Part shown: piece after piece, positions 35,639 to 48,113 of the stretch | How the letters are laid out: every line of letters starts with the position of its first letter | Numbering within the stretch: position 1 is the first letter of the stretch | Assembly (NCBI GenBank): GCA_963969495.1 | Contig: OZ018323.1 | Span: 80,796,919-80,860,918, forward strand | Reading direction: 5' to 3' | DNA length: 64,000 nucleotides | Origin: Ceratothoa steindachneri | Taxonomy: Eukaryota; Arthropoda; Malacostraca; Isopoda; Cymothoidae | Translations under genes and position numbers: made by a program | Notes under the pieces: generated by a model | What the model was told of the DNA's origin: nothing | The model's input: the letters and a program-made list of their open reading frames with translations, nothing else | Database searches by the model: none

Positions 35639-37899
35639 GTCATAGAACTGGTTGCATAAGGGATAAAGAGGAAATGCTTGAGCCAAGACCTATCTATTTT
35701 TACCTAGACCGTAAGTAATTGAAGAGCCTCATGATCAACAGACCATAGAAAATTTTGGATTTCATAGAAGCAATGATAGGAAATTGTATGTATAAATTTT
35801 TTTTTTAGAAAATCATCAGTGATAAAAAATAATTGCAGTGTTAAAGTAGTTTATATGTCAACTCCAAAGTAGGAGGCACATAAATGAATTGGCAATCCTC
35901 ACCCACCCCTACATAAGAGATTTGGTTGCCTAGGAGCCTCTTCTGACATGGCTAGACTCTCCTTTGCAGCCCCTTCCCCTACTTTCAGTTATCTTCTTTG
36001 TCACCTTAATCTTACAATAAAGCATCTATGGTTCAAGATCGAACTGAGAAGAACAGATAAAAGGAGAAGACTAAACACAGGGAGAATGTGGAGAGTAGGT
36101 AGCCATAGTAACCTGATGGCAACCAAATTGTGCGATTTGTGGATTGAATGGAAATTTTGATCCTGGAAAGCACCTAGAGCAAAAAGGAGTTCAAATTTCA
36201 TGCACTAATTTAAAATGAATAAAGTATGCAACAATACTTCTATCCTCTATGATATCAAATAACCCCCCCCCCCCCAACTTGAAGTAAAGATCCCCCCCTG
36301 CCATTATGAAGTAGTGACCAGTGATTCGGATCACATATTAAACTGCAGGTTCCTCCAAATATATAGTAAAAACAAAACAAGTACATATGGGTGGTAAAAC
36401 ATCAAAATTACCAATTAGCCTGTGGAAATGATCAGATGCTTTGGCGTTGCTAATTACCACCCAATTTGAAAAGAATTAAAAGAAATATTATAGATGGTCC
36501 TTACGCAGGAGATTTTGGGGCATCAACAGGAGGAACTGAGGAATCTGGATTCTTAGCTTTTCTGCCTCTTGTGGTGCGGGTTCTGCAACAAATAGAAAAC
36601 TCAAAATATTCAAGGACTTTATTTGTGGGGAGTGGAGGGAATGCAGATATTTTTTAAAGTTCATCTATAGGGATCAATCATCTCTCAAGGACACTGCTTT
36701 TCCAAACTACCGGATAAATCATATCATGCACATGTGCCTGTGGTTCAGGTTTTCCCCCCCTTTCAATTGGAAAATGAACTAAATGGGCTAATATGTGCTA
36801 AGCTATAATACACAGGACATTGAAAAAGAATGAATCAAACAGTCTGGGGGATAACACAGTGGTCACAGAGTAGAGATCCATCAAATGGGCATGGCTATCT
36901 CCCATGTGTATGCTCAATTCAAAGATGACAAAGCAACAAAATAACACAAAACTTTAAGTTCACAATTGTCTCTCATCATCATATTTACCCTAATTACGGT
37001 AATGTAGTCTGTGTGATGAATAGTGAAATGCTGGTCTGGTCACCCAGTCTTTGCGGACTTGTTGGCACATTTATTCCCTGCAATTCCCACATATTGAGGA
37101 AACTAGCAGAAGGTAATCTCAATATCCACCCAGCTAATGGCAACAGTGGCTTCATTGATACAGCTATCAAAGGGTGTGGTGATCCCAATGCCCTAAGATT
37201 ATTCAGGGCACTTTGTGAGTTACTAAAGATCATTATCTGGTATCTGACACAACAGGTTACCTCCCATACTGAATGGTCTATTACAATCAGTTACACTGTG
37301 AAGACATGCAGCACCTGGTAGAGCCGGAATAATTTAAAAGACGTAATATGGCTTGTAAGCTGACCCTCTCCGGGGACAGGGACTTTGAGGCATCAATATG
37401 CAGACATACCCAACATGATGCAATGTTTGCTCCGGAAAAGGTTTGAAGGCCTTATGGCAAAACCTGTGGAAGTTTGGGGAACAGAAGTATGGTAACCAGG
37501 AAGGAACGAGACACATAGGCACCATCAAGATCAGCTGCATATGGAGAGAGAATTGTTGGCAACCGAAGGAAGTGCTAGTCTTGCATGTACAGGCAGATAA
37601 CGAATCTATGCAGGATGCAAGTCACACACCCTCCTGCCCAGCCCCAATCGTGTGGTGATGGAGTTGCAAAACTCTTACCCCGAGTGAGTGGACACTGGGT
37701 ACATGCCCAACATGATTGGAAAAAAAAATAGATAACGAGAATGGAAGTAGACGAACCTCCACAGCTTCTCCCACTCCCAGTTGGCTCTGAGTCCATAGCA
37801 ATTCCTTGAAGGAATATGGCCTCCAGGCCTCTTCGAAGAGAAGACCCTGAGAGGAATGGCTGTATGCTATATGGAGCATAACTGGAGGCTATTGGCCTC
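35639..37899. repeat. Tandem segmental duplication, unit 3 (partial)
   Basis: The third unit repeats the start marker and the anonymous segment (35,755-36,775) at lower identity than units 1 and 2 share. It carries a C homopolymer at 36,263-36,277. After about 36,780 the similarity to units 1 and 2 becomes patchy. The LINE remnant that follows (36,836-37,899) is consistent with a third copy of the same old element, but this is less certain. Confidence 0.65.
36836..37899 (-). mobile_element. Old family A LINE remnant left of the full-length copy
   Basis: RNase H region at 37,330-36,840 (similar to 27,340-26,780) joined directly to endonuclease remnant at 37,900-37,640, with the reverse transcriptase deleted. 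It is split by the full-length element at the motif AAGGACTTATTGA; the other side resumes at 44,427. Confidence 0.75.
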
Positions 37900-38058
37900 A
37901 AGGACTTATTGATTTCTTTTTTTATTTAGGGGGTATCTGGCGACTGCCGACTTAGGCATAAGTCGCCGTAAACAAAAAGCCTAGTTCTAGGCTACTTTAA
38001 AAAATTGAAGGAAAGAACAATAAAAAGAAATAATAACAAAAACAACAATTAAACCTGG

Positions 38059-41000
38059 TTAAATGAAAGGGAGAAGGCCGGCCTCCCCCCAAAAGTCAAC
38101 AAGTCCACCAGTAAGAGTGCACGCACTCGTCCCGAGTACAAGGGACAGGCGGTAGCGACCCCGCTCATCCCGGTACCGGGACAGGTGTCGTGCGCGAAGA
38201 TCACCCAGACTGGAACATTCGACAAGAATGTGCCGAACAGTCTGGGGGACGACGCAGTCGTTGCAATAGGGCGTAGGCGAGCGCTCCATCAAATAGCGAT
38301 GCGTCACACGAGTGTGCCCTATTCAGAGACGACAGAAAGCAACCTGAAGCCGCCACGGCATTGGAGGATAGGTCCATGGGAACAGTCGCGGCGCAATGGC
38401 ACGCAACTTTAAGTTCCTTTCGACCGTCTCCCGTCTTCTTTGCCAAGCAGTCCGAAGAGCTGCCCCTATTCCTGCCATGTAGTCGGTGTGAGGAAGAGCG
38501 AAACGCTGGTCCGGTCGCAGAGTTCTCGCGGACTCTTTGGCGCCCTCATTCCCCGCAATTCCTACATGTCCAGGAACCCAGCAGAAGATAATCTCGACAT
38601 CTGCCCGGCTCGCCAAAACCGTGGCGTCACGGATATAGCGAACCAGGGGATGCGGAGATTCCAATGCCCCGAGAGCACTCAGGGCGATTTGTGAGTCGCT
38701 ATAGATCACAATCCGGTCTCCGAACCGGGCACGTCGCGTAATCTCCCGTACCGAGTGGTGTATTGCCACCAGCTCGGCCGTGAAGACAGACGCAGCGCCT
38801 GGTAGAGCCCCGCTGACTTCAAACAGAGGGGATACGGCGTGGAAGCCGACCCCCTCTTGGGACTTGGAGCCATCCATAGACACTAGGACGGTTCCAGCGT
38901 GACACGATGTGTGCTCCAAAGAGGTCGAACGCAATACTCCAGGCGCAGTACAAGCTTTGGGAGCAGAGGCGTGGCGACAAATAGCCAAATGTGGTACCCT
39001 CCAGGGTGGCGTCCTGGGCAGAACGGGGGGCGCCACCGGCCCGAGAGCTATATCTACCTCTCGAAGGAGTTTCCTGGCCCTAAACCCAAAGGGATGAGGG
39101 TATGACTGGCGTCTCTCGGCCGCATAGGCACCATCGAGATCAGCTGCGGATGCAGTGAGAGCTGTTGGGGACTGAGGGAGGCGCCGGGCTCGCGCGTACA
39201 GGCGAGTGATGCACTGCACGCGGCGCAGAGCGAGTGGCATCTCCCCAGAATCGACCAACAGGCTCTCAATGGGGGAAGTGCGGAAGGCACCGGTCGAAAG
39301 GCGAAGGCCGGTGTGGTGGATCGAATCCACCTTCCGCAATAAACGGTCGGCTGCTGATGCATAAAACTCGCATCCGTAGTCGAGCTTCGAGCGAACAAAG
39401 GATCGATAAAAAAGTAAGGCAGTAGCCCTATCAGCGCCCCAAGCGCTGAACGTCTCGGAGCGGAGAATGTCCATGGCGCGGGTACAAGAGACCCTAAGGC
39501 TGCGAATATGAGACTCCCAGGTGAGGTGTCGGTCGAATACAAGACCAAGGAAACGGTGCGACTCAACCACATCCAGGCGAACCCCATTAAGAAACAAATC
39601 TGGGTCGGGGTGAAGCCGTGGATGGTGGCAGAAGTGCACCACCTAAGTCTTGGCCAAAGAAAGCGAAACCTGTGCGCTTCGGCATAGCGAGAGACGCGGT
39701 TCAATGCCTGTTGGAGTCAACACTCCAGAGTTGGCATCTGGGCCGCGCCAAAAGAGATCGAAAGGTCGTCCACGTAGAGCGTAGCGAGAACATCTTCCGG
39801 CAGCACCGAGGTGATGCCGTTGATGCTCAGGGCAAAGAGTGTGACACTGAGGACACCCTCTTCCTGCTCCTTTGGGCCGGAGAGGGCTCCCCCCCCACCC
39901 GTACGCGGAATCGACAATCTCACAAAAATTCAGATATAAACATTGGGAGGCGTCTCCTCGCCATCGTGTGGAGTCTCCATGATACCGTATCGCCATGGGG
40001 TATAATAGGCTTTCTCCAGATCGAAAAAGACCGTGGCGTAGTGCTGTCTACGAAGGAAAGCCTCGCAGACGGCATTTTCCAGTCGAAGAAGAGCATCCGA
40101 CGTGGAGTGGAACTTGTGATAGACAGATGGCCTCCGCTGTCCAGGAAAAAGGCTAATCTAAAATTTACCAATTTCTCCATCAACTTGCACCTGCAAGAGG
40201 TTAGAGAGATTGGGCGGAGTAGAGTGATCTCACCCCGGTTTGCGAAAGGCGAGCACAGTAGCGATTCACCAGGAGTCTGGAAGAAGACCTTCCACCCAGA
40301 TCCTGTTGAACAAATCTAACAGAAAGGCCATACCTCGCTCACCCAGGTGTCGAAGCATGGCGTACGAGACATCGTCCGGCCCATGGGTGGTGTCCGCGCA
40401 CGAAGCGAGCGCGGAACGCAACTCACTCACAGTAAACTTGTCGTTGAAGGGTTCTCTGCCTCTGGAGGTAAAGTGCAGGCGGCGGCCTTCCGCGAAATCA
40501 CGACGTGCATTGAATGCTGGCGGAGCAGCATTACGGCTAGAGAATGCGGTAAAGAGGTCCTAAGGATTCCGCCACGGACGCGGGGTCCGAGATTGCGGTC
40601 CCATTCTCCTGGAGAACGGGAGGGGGTTCCTGCGAGAACAAGCCCCGAATCCTTTTGACTCGCTTCCACACCTCAGCTAGAGGGATCTTCCCGTTAAGTG
40701 AAGACACGTATGCCCGCCAAGAAGAGCAGCGGGCGTGCTTCCAAATATACCGGAACCTAGCCCTAGCCCGACGAAATTCAGTGACAGTGAAATCGTTCGG
40801 GCGGCGCTTATAGCGCATGTAGGCATAACGCTTCTGTTTGAGGGCCGTCTCACCATGGGAGTGGCCGGCGTGCAAAACGGCCAGACGTCCTAGGAATAGT
40901 AGTCAGGCCCACGGCGATGAGGTTGCCGGAGAACTCAACGGCCTCATCTACCAACCTAAACTCCTCGACTGAGATAGAGAATTCAGTCATTTCCTGAAAT

Positions 41001-41531
41001 GCAGGCCACTGCGCCCGAGGCCAAGCAGCACCGAGGTGGGCTCTCAGGCGGCAGTTGCCCTGAAAATGATATTTGAATGGGAAAGTGATCACTACCATGG
41101 AGGTCATCGACCAACCCCCAATCAAAATCAGGTTGTGCATCCGAAGAGCACAAAGATAGGTCAAGGCAAGAAAATGAAGCGGTTCTCGGACAGTGATGCG
41201 TAAACTCATCCATGTTTTGGACACCCATCTCAAGCTCTTCGATTAGATCGGCAAGGACTTGTCCCCTGGGATTTATGGAGTAATCTCCCCAGAAAGGATG
41301 CCTGCCGTTCAGATCTCCAAGCAAGAGATAGGGCCTCGGCAACCGTGCCACGACGCGGCGGAAGTCTCCCGCGTCGAAGTCAGCTGACGGTGGAATGTAC
41401 GCAGAAATGATAGTATACCTCCTATCCAGGTGCAGCTGCACAGCCACTGCCTGAAAGGAGACATCTAAAGAGAAAGGAAGAACGGACACATCATGCCGGG
41501 TGTAAACCGCACATCCCCCCAGCCCGGCCAT
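38059..41531 (-). pseudogene. Family A ORF2, full-length copy
   Basis: Endonuclease is readable at 41,531-40,983 (VQLHLDRRYTIISAYIPPSA, GDLNGRHPFWGD). The linker and RT are in broken frames to 39,720, including LYVDDLSISF near 39,775-39,745. An uninterrupted 439-codon stretch at 39,642-38,323 covers the RT thumb and RNase H (VLVSMDGSKS, IVIYSDSQIALS, FCWVPGHVGIAGNEG). In the first RNase H block the residue pattern is VSMDGSKS where relatives have VYTDGSKS, so the catalytic aspartate is retained. The C-terminal zinc motif CNDCVVPQTVRHILVEC follows at about 38,270. Confidence 0.85.
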
Positions 41532-41819
41532 CCCGCAGTGGTGGGGTCGGAAGACCCTTATACCCCGGGAGGGCAGGCAGGGGGCACGCGCCTAGCATGG
41601 TCTCCTGGAAAAAGATAGCTAACGGGGAACGGGACGAACGAGCCCTCCAGGCCTAGCTCGGAGGAGACGCGGGGGCCCTCCTCGAACTGAATACCCTCAC
41701 GGGAATGGCCGTACGCTTCCCGGGAGCAGTTGGCCGGACAAAGCGCTGTCGCCTTCGAGGACTTATTGGGGAAGGTTGGGCTCGCCATGCGAGTCTTTTC
41801 CTCCCTCCACCTCGAAACC

Positions 41820-43795
41820 TTAGGCGGGCGTTGCAGCTTCGGAGGCGGGGGGGGGGGGGGGGCCCTCTTTTCGAGGAACCACCGCCTCCGAGCCACTCGC
41901 TTCACCTCGGGGCGTGGGCGAAGGAGCCGAAGATGGCCTAGCGACCATCTTCAGGGGTGTTGCCTCCTGTGAGCCTAACGACTCGGTGGAGGCGCGTGGC
42001 CGTTTCGCCTTACGGGAAACGGTCACGCTTGGGGAAGAGGCGGTAGCCCTGGTTTTAGCCGGGGCTGGGTATGAACCCTTTTTGCCGCCAGCTCTACCAG
42101 GGGAGCGCCCAGGTTTGGTAGAGCCCGCAGAAGGGCTCCGAATGGGTGCCGAAACAACCGTGCTCGTTGGTCTGGATGGGCCAGGAGCAGAGTGTGCCTT
42201 TCTAACTATGGAGGCATATGACGTCCCAGGCAGAGCCGGGCGAGCCAGGACCAAGTCCTTAGCCTCGCTGAATGAGAGTCGATCCTGGGCCTGAATGGCC
42301 CGGATTTCTTTCTCAAGAAGATACGCACCACATTGCTTCGAAGAAGCAGGGTGCGGCTCTCCGCAATTGACACACTTGGCCACACACGGGTTGGACTTAT
42401 TGTGTGCAACCTTGGAGCAATTCGTATGGCCGAAGCGGTGACAGTAATAGCACCGCCGCGGCAGTGGCACAAATGCCTTCACACGGTAGCGGTACCAACC
42501 GGCACGCACCGACTCAGGGAGCTCGTCACAGTTGAACGTGACGAAGAGTGTAGGGGTGGGTCTCAAGGCCCCTCCCTGTTTTCTCATCACACGTTCAACC
42601 TTGACCGCCCCATGGTCGGCCAGCTCTAGGGTGATGTCCTCAATGGAGTAGTCAACGAGTTCCCTCGCATAAACTACTCATTTCACAAAGTTCATGGTAG
42701 AGTGCGGCGTCACACTCACCGGGGTGCCATGGAGTGTCCGAAGAGCACTTATCTTGGCCGCCTCGGTGGGATTCGCTGCATTCGCCAGAAGGCTCCCATC
42801 CGAGAAACGGACAGGATCATGTTGTCCTTGGACAACATGGTACCATCAGTGGAGCGAATAACGAGGAAGCGGTTGAAGTCAGCGGGCTCAAAAATACAGG
42901 GTAACCTCTGAATCAGGGGCCCTGATGTCATTGAGGCTCCACCCTGTGCACTTTTCATCTTTGTCATAGTCAGGAGCTCCGTACCCAGGGGGGCAGAGGG
43001 GCTGGATGGGGTGATCTTGGCTTGGTCACTTGCCAGAGTGGCAGCAGACCCATCCGTCCCCGTAGCCCCCGCGGATGGAGAGGAGCCCCCGAGTCTTCTT
43101 ATTCTTTTTAGGAGAGGAGGAAGGGGAATGAACCCGCTTCTCACCTCCGCCGGTAGAAGCCCCTAGGCCAGATGGACCGGCCTCAGACAGGTCCTTCTCC
43201 AAAATGGAGAAGGTCCTGGTCGTCACAGGGGCACCATCCGGAGGAGATCCCTACCCTCCTTGTACTGCCTCAGAATGCCCAGCCGTTTGAGGAGGACCTT
43301 GCATAGGCGCGGATTCGGGTTTGTTATTTGGCGCCGAGCTCGGATTCCCCCCCATGGAAGACCCTACCATCTGAGGCTGGGTTTCCTCAAGGACCATGCC
43401 TATCACAGGAGGGGCCTCCAGTTGGCCATCCCCTCCCAGTACATCGCAGGTCCCCTTGGCAGTGTCGCCAGTCTTGTGTGGGGAGGCATGGGCCTTGACC
43501 CCGGCAAGGTTCAATATTCTTGCCAGCAGGTCTTTTGAGGGAAGCGACCCAAGGGGCCTGGCTTTCCTCTCCCCCCTAAGGGGGTTTGCCCTACCGAGCC
43601 GCTCAGTGTGGAGCGGCTGGCTTTCTTGGCAGTCCCCTTGGAAAGAACAGAGGGGACTGCCGCTGGTAAGAGGGAGGTGCCCGAAAGCACCTCCAGAGAA
43701 GGCGGTGAGGGGGAGTCCCCTTCACCGTTAGGCGTACGAGAGGAGTAAGCCTCCTCTCCGGTTAGAGAAATATGGAGGGTTCCCTGTGCAAGCAC
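41820..43795 (-). pseudogene. Family A ORF1, full-length copy
   Basis: Several frames together cover the whole ORF1. An N-terminal low-complexity region lies in frames 43,795-43,511 and 43,514-43,251. A conserved core lies at 43,144-42,749 (LIQRLPCIFEPADFNRFLV). The zinc-knuckle region lies in 42,590-41,820 (CYYCHRFGHTNCS, CVNCGEPHPASSKQC, then TSYASIVRKA). Compared with the younger copy, about 45 bp around the second knuckle are missing, which fuses the first and second knuckles. A poly-G run at 41,848-41,862 adds a further frame problem. Confidence 0.75.
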
Positions 43796-44426
43796 AGTGG
43801 AGGAGCCTCAATTTTTTGTTGGAGCTGCCCGAGGGCGGCCCCGTCGCTTTTTCAGGGGAAGTTGTTTTTTTTTTTATTTTCATCTTCGGGCATGGTGACC
43901 CTCTTTTTTATACGGGACGCAATAGCACATCACCTCTTGCAGTAGCCTGCACTGCAAGAGGTGCTTACAGGCCTGGCAGATCCAGGCGCCGCCATTTGGG
44001 ACCACCCCTCCCGCCTGGTGGCCTGGCAGTCCATCGGCATGGCGGCTCCACCTTAAACATGGCGTAAAAAATATATAGATTGTGAAGAGGAGAGGAAAAG
44101 GGATTTGAGGAAGGTATGGGTGGGGATGAAGCAGGTTGTTAAAAACCAACCACCACCCTAGACCGGAGCTCAGGGGTTAGGGAACGTTGTCCCCTCCCCC
44201 CTCAGCCACGATCCGGGACGGTTGGCTTGAGAAGGTCAGCATCTACCCTGTGAAATTAGAGGCTGACCAGAGAAAGTTGTGGGAGAGGTTGTATGAAAAG
44301 CGAGGAAACAAGTGATTTGAAGGAAGGAAGAGAGGCTAAGCTGGGGCCGGACGGGGTGCTGAGTCCTGTCAGCACGGCAGCCAGGATGGCAAATCGCCGC
44401 GCCCCTTACGGGAAAGGACTTATTGA

Positions 44427-44830
44427 GGGAAGGTTGGGCTTACTATGCATCTTTTCCCCCACCTGCCTCTAAACCTTTAGTGGCTTCAGAGGTGGGGGAC
44501 CACCATCTCTGAGACACCCAGTCCAGCAATGGGCAAGGGGGAATAGGAACAAAAGCTTCTTTGGGGTCGGGTGAGAGGCAGCTTTAGGATCTCTGGAAGA
44601 CAGCCTCAGAACCAACTTCAAAGTTGTTGCCACCTGTGAGTAGATACATTATAGTGTGCAGCGTTTTGCTTTACTGGAAACTCATGTTGGAGAGGGGGAG
44701 CCTGGTTGTAGCTAAGGCTGTGTGAATCCTTTGAGCCACCAGCTCTAACAGGAGAGTGCCTGAGAAGGGTAGAACATGCAGATGAACGGTACAAAACAGA
44801 TAGGTGCTGCATAAGTCCAAGTGGGGAGCT
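44427..44830 (-). mobile_element. Old family A LINE remnant right of the full-length copy
   Basis: Continuation of the older copy. The sequence after the target duplication (GGGAAGGTTGGGCTTACTAT) matches the ORF1 3' region of relatives (30,440-30,850), including the proline-rich segment. It fades out near 44,830; 44,831-44,985 holds nothing that I recognise. Confidence 0.7.
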
Positions 44831-44989
44831 CTCAGCCATTTTCAGAAAGAGAGGATTCATAAAAAATTTCAAATGTTCTTTAAAAACATAGACTATGTTT
44901 GACAATCTAAAAGAGATATAAAAAAAAAAGGAAGAGGGAATAAAAATGTAGAAAAATAAATGCCTCTAGAATGCTGTAAAATCAAAAGA

Positions 44990-47900
44990 TATGACACGTC
45001 TATCTGGTTCTAAAAATGATGCCTCAGAGTAAGGAATCGTAGGCATTCAGCAAATAGGTGGAGTGCACATTGGAGGCTGCTGAAGGCCTTTTCCATGAGA
45101 AAGCCATGTGTCAGACGACAATGCCAAATTCTCAGACGGCATTGAATAACATCCTGAGTACGAGTCTTAGTAGTGCATGGCCAGGGGCGGACTGACTGTT
45201 TGATGGCATGCAGTTTAGTTGGGGGGGGAGGTGTTCATCCCAAGTCCTCTGCCACTGGCTAACCACATACTCATGGATGTATGGCATGACATCACAGAAA
45301 GGAAGAGGAGCAGGGGTAGAGGCTCTTAAGAGATGCAGCTGGCTTGGCAACAGCATCTGCTCACTCATTCCCCTTTATACCTATGTGGCTAGGTACCTAA
45401 CAGAATAAACTTTGTGGAACGAGGATAAATAAAAAAGCCACTGTTGGATCTTTGAAACCAGCGGGTGATCTGGAAATAAAAAAGACTAAAGCCTCCAGAG
45501 TTGATGGAATGAGAGAATATTGTATAAGATCCCGGCAATGAAGAAGCAATGGTATACAGTGCGACCAGTATCGCGACAAGCTCAGCCGTGAAGATAGAGG
45601 CTGTAATGGGCAGGCATACAGACATATGATGGGAGGGGAAGATAGTAGATGCTCCTACACCATCAGAGGACTTAGATCCATCTGTGTAGATAAAAGGGCT
45701 TGCTTTGTGGCACAAAGTGTGTTCATAAGAGGCTTCGTAAAACTGAAGGCAAGAACTTGGTTTTCAGTTTGCCTGCCAGCACCTTGCAAACTATCACAGG
45801 TGGCAATAGCCATGGGGGTACTTTAGGGATCTGATATGGAATAACTGATAATTTCCTCAGTTGACCTGTATCTCCAATCATACGCAGGGCAAAGGGGTGA
45901 GTCAGCGAAGGAAAGCCGTCATATGAGGCCACTGAGTGAATATTATAGATGCACTCATATACAGGTGAGTGGGGGAGCTGTTGCAGCCTGAAAAGGTACT
46001 ACAGGTTAAAATTAAGGCAGTGAAAGGATAGTGGAAGGGCCCCACTCTCTACATGGAGACTCCATACTGGGGAGGACTTAAATGCTCACAAAGCTAGATA
46101 CACTCCTTGGTTCCTAATAGAATTGAGCTTATCTAGGTTTGAGGATGAGGCTAAAGAGTAACCTGTGACCCATCATCCAGCTTAGACTGGATCAAGGTTG
46201 TATACAAAAGCCACAGGGTACAGAGATGACTTCACCACAAACAGGTGATAGAAGTTTTAAGATATCCATTCTCTTTAAGCAGGATTTTTTCAAGGCAGTT
46301 ATACGGAGGACCCAGGAGAGCTTTGAGTCAAAGATAACTCCAAGAAATTTACAATGAGGCTCAAACGAGATGGGGGAGCCATACAAAGATAAGGGTGGAT
46401 GTTCCCAGACAACCTGCCTGAAATTGTAGAAATGAACGGCTTTTGTTTTTGAGGGGGAGTTGGAAGCCTTTTGCAGGAGCATTCTTGGCAATGATGTTAA
46501 TGGCCAGTTGCAATTTATGGATGACAAATGGCACCCGAGGCAATGCTGATAAAGTTGTCATTACCTCTGCAGGAAGATCAGTAATAATGCTGTTGATAGC
46601 CATCGAGAGGCAGGTGATGCTCAAAACGGTTCCCTGTGGCACACCCTTTATCTAACCAACAGGCTCTGATATGACATTTCTTACCTACCCTAACACGGAA
46701 CATGTGTCCAGCAAGAAATTGCTGTATAAACCTAGGAAGATGACCTTTGATACCCCAGTTATATAGTTGCTTCAGGATACCATACCTCCAGGTGGTATCA
46801 TATGCTTTTTCTATATGAAAAAAGACAGCAATGGAGCATTGTCTCTTTGAGAAAGCTTGTCAAATGCAATCCTCCATCCTAAAGTGCATGGTTTCTTTCT
46901 AAAACCTGACTGTGAGAGAGAAATAAGGCTGTGTTTATCCAGAAACTATACCAACCTGGCATTCACCATCCTTTCAAAAAGCTTGCATGGGAAACAAGTA
47001 AGGGCAATTAGGCGATAGTGGATCGGAAGTGTCCCTTCCTTTCCTGTTTTATGAAGGGGAAGTATGATTGCTTCCCTCCAATTGGAAGGGAAACAGCCCT
47101 TAATCCAGATAGTTAAATACGAGGGGCGGTCAATAAGTTTGGCGAATCGGTAGGACAAAACAGAGGAAGGGGGATGGCTGTTTGTGGGAATGTTATGACA
47201 AGTCAAGACCCGCAGCCACACGCTCCTGCGTCGTCTATTTAACAAGCAGTAGCTGATCACAGATCGTCAATTACAAATTTTTCAACAATGGAGAAGGTTG
47301 ATAAAATTTTTGACCAAAGAAGGCAAGAATGCAAAAGAGATCCATGAACGCATGGTTGCAGTGTACATCAACACCTCCCCTTCCTATGCAACCATTGCTT
47401 GCTGGAATAGGGAGTTCCGCCATGGTCGTGAGTCCCTTGAAGATGACCCCCGTGTGACGTGATTAACGAGGACAATGTCGCCCGTGTGGAGAGGATGATC
47501 CTTGAAAATTGATGGGTGAAAGTTGAAGAAATCGAGCGAGAACTTGGAATATCAGATGGAAGTGTTATCAACATCATCCACGACAATTTGGCCATGACCA
47601 AGGTCTGCCTGTTGGGTCCCAAGAAACCTCACACCCAATGATTGACTTCAACGTCGTCAAAGTCCACAAGGCCAGAGTTGCACAAGTTGGCCTGCGAAAG
47701 TGCGGATTCAAGGAGCTCACCCCCCCCCAGTCTAGATCTGGCCCCTAGCGACTTTTTATTCCGCCAGCTCAAGGTTGCACTGCGTGGACGCCGGTTTGGG
47801 GACGATGAAGAAGTCCAGCTCGCCGTCCAGGATGGATTGAACAGCAGTGGGAGATTTCTAGTTGTCGGAAATTCGAAGCTTCAGGGACAAGTACCGCAAG

Positions 47901-48100
47901 TGCATTGAAGTCGAGGGTAGTTATATTGAAAAATAATAAAACACTTTTCCTCATATCTCATTTCCTTATATCCGATTTGCAAAACTCATTGACTGCCCCT
48001 CGTAAAATATTGAGAGGATGTGGAATGAGTGTTGAATGCATATTCCTGATCATATCATAAGAAATAACATCCGGTGAAGTTCAGAAAATTTATTTTTATA
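44990..48100 (-). mobile_element. Family B LINE (I group), split by a mariner remnant
   Basis: A second RNase H-bearing LINE family, clearly distinct from family A. On the - strand, RT begins near 48,090 (MHSTLIPHPLSI) and continues across the mariner into WIKGCFPSNWREAIILPLHK (about 47,110-47,045). Then come FERMVNARL, GVPQGTVLSITCLSMAINSI (near 46,640), FLGVIFDSKLSW (near 46,340), and RNase H FIYTDGSKSSDGVG (near 45,695) with FTAELVAILVAL (about 45,600). The YxDD block is decayed. Frames are broken throughout. Confidence 0.8.
47117..48005 (+). mobile_element. Internally deleted mariner with terminal inverted repeats
   Basis: About 0.89 kb bounded by TACGAGGGGCGGTCAATAAG at the left and its inverse (ending GACTGCCCCTCGTA) at the right, each with the TA target. 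The + strand retains the transposase N-terminus in pieces: MEKVDKI at 47,289, then KEGKNAKEIHERMVAVY and ISDGSVINIIHDNLAM near 47,550. It also retains a C-terminal piece, DLAPSDFLFRQLKVALRGRR, near 47,735. The segment with the first two catalytic aspartates is deleted. It sits inside family B LINE coding sequence. Confidence 0.88.
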
Positions 48101-48113
48101 TATCTTCTATAAC

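Larger units (their letters stand above)
37913..44413 (-). mobile_element. Full-length family A LINE with 13-bp target-site duplication
   Basis: A 6.5 kb element read on the - strand. The 5' end (CCCGTAAGGGGCGC) is at 44,412; next come the 5' UTR, ORF1, ORF2, the 3' hairpin (37,939-37,967) and an A-rich tail (37,913-37,928). Perfect 13-bp duplications AAGGACTTATTGA flank it (37,900-37,912 and 44,414-44,426). The flanks are parts of an older family A copy. The same 5' terminal sequence recurs at 16,765-16,851 and 18,890-18,982, which supports this as the true 5' end. Confidence 0.93.
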
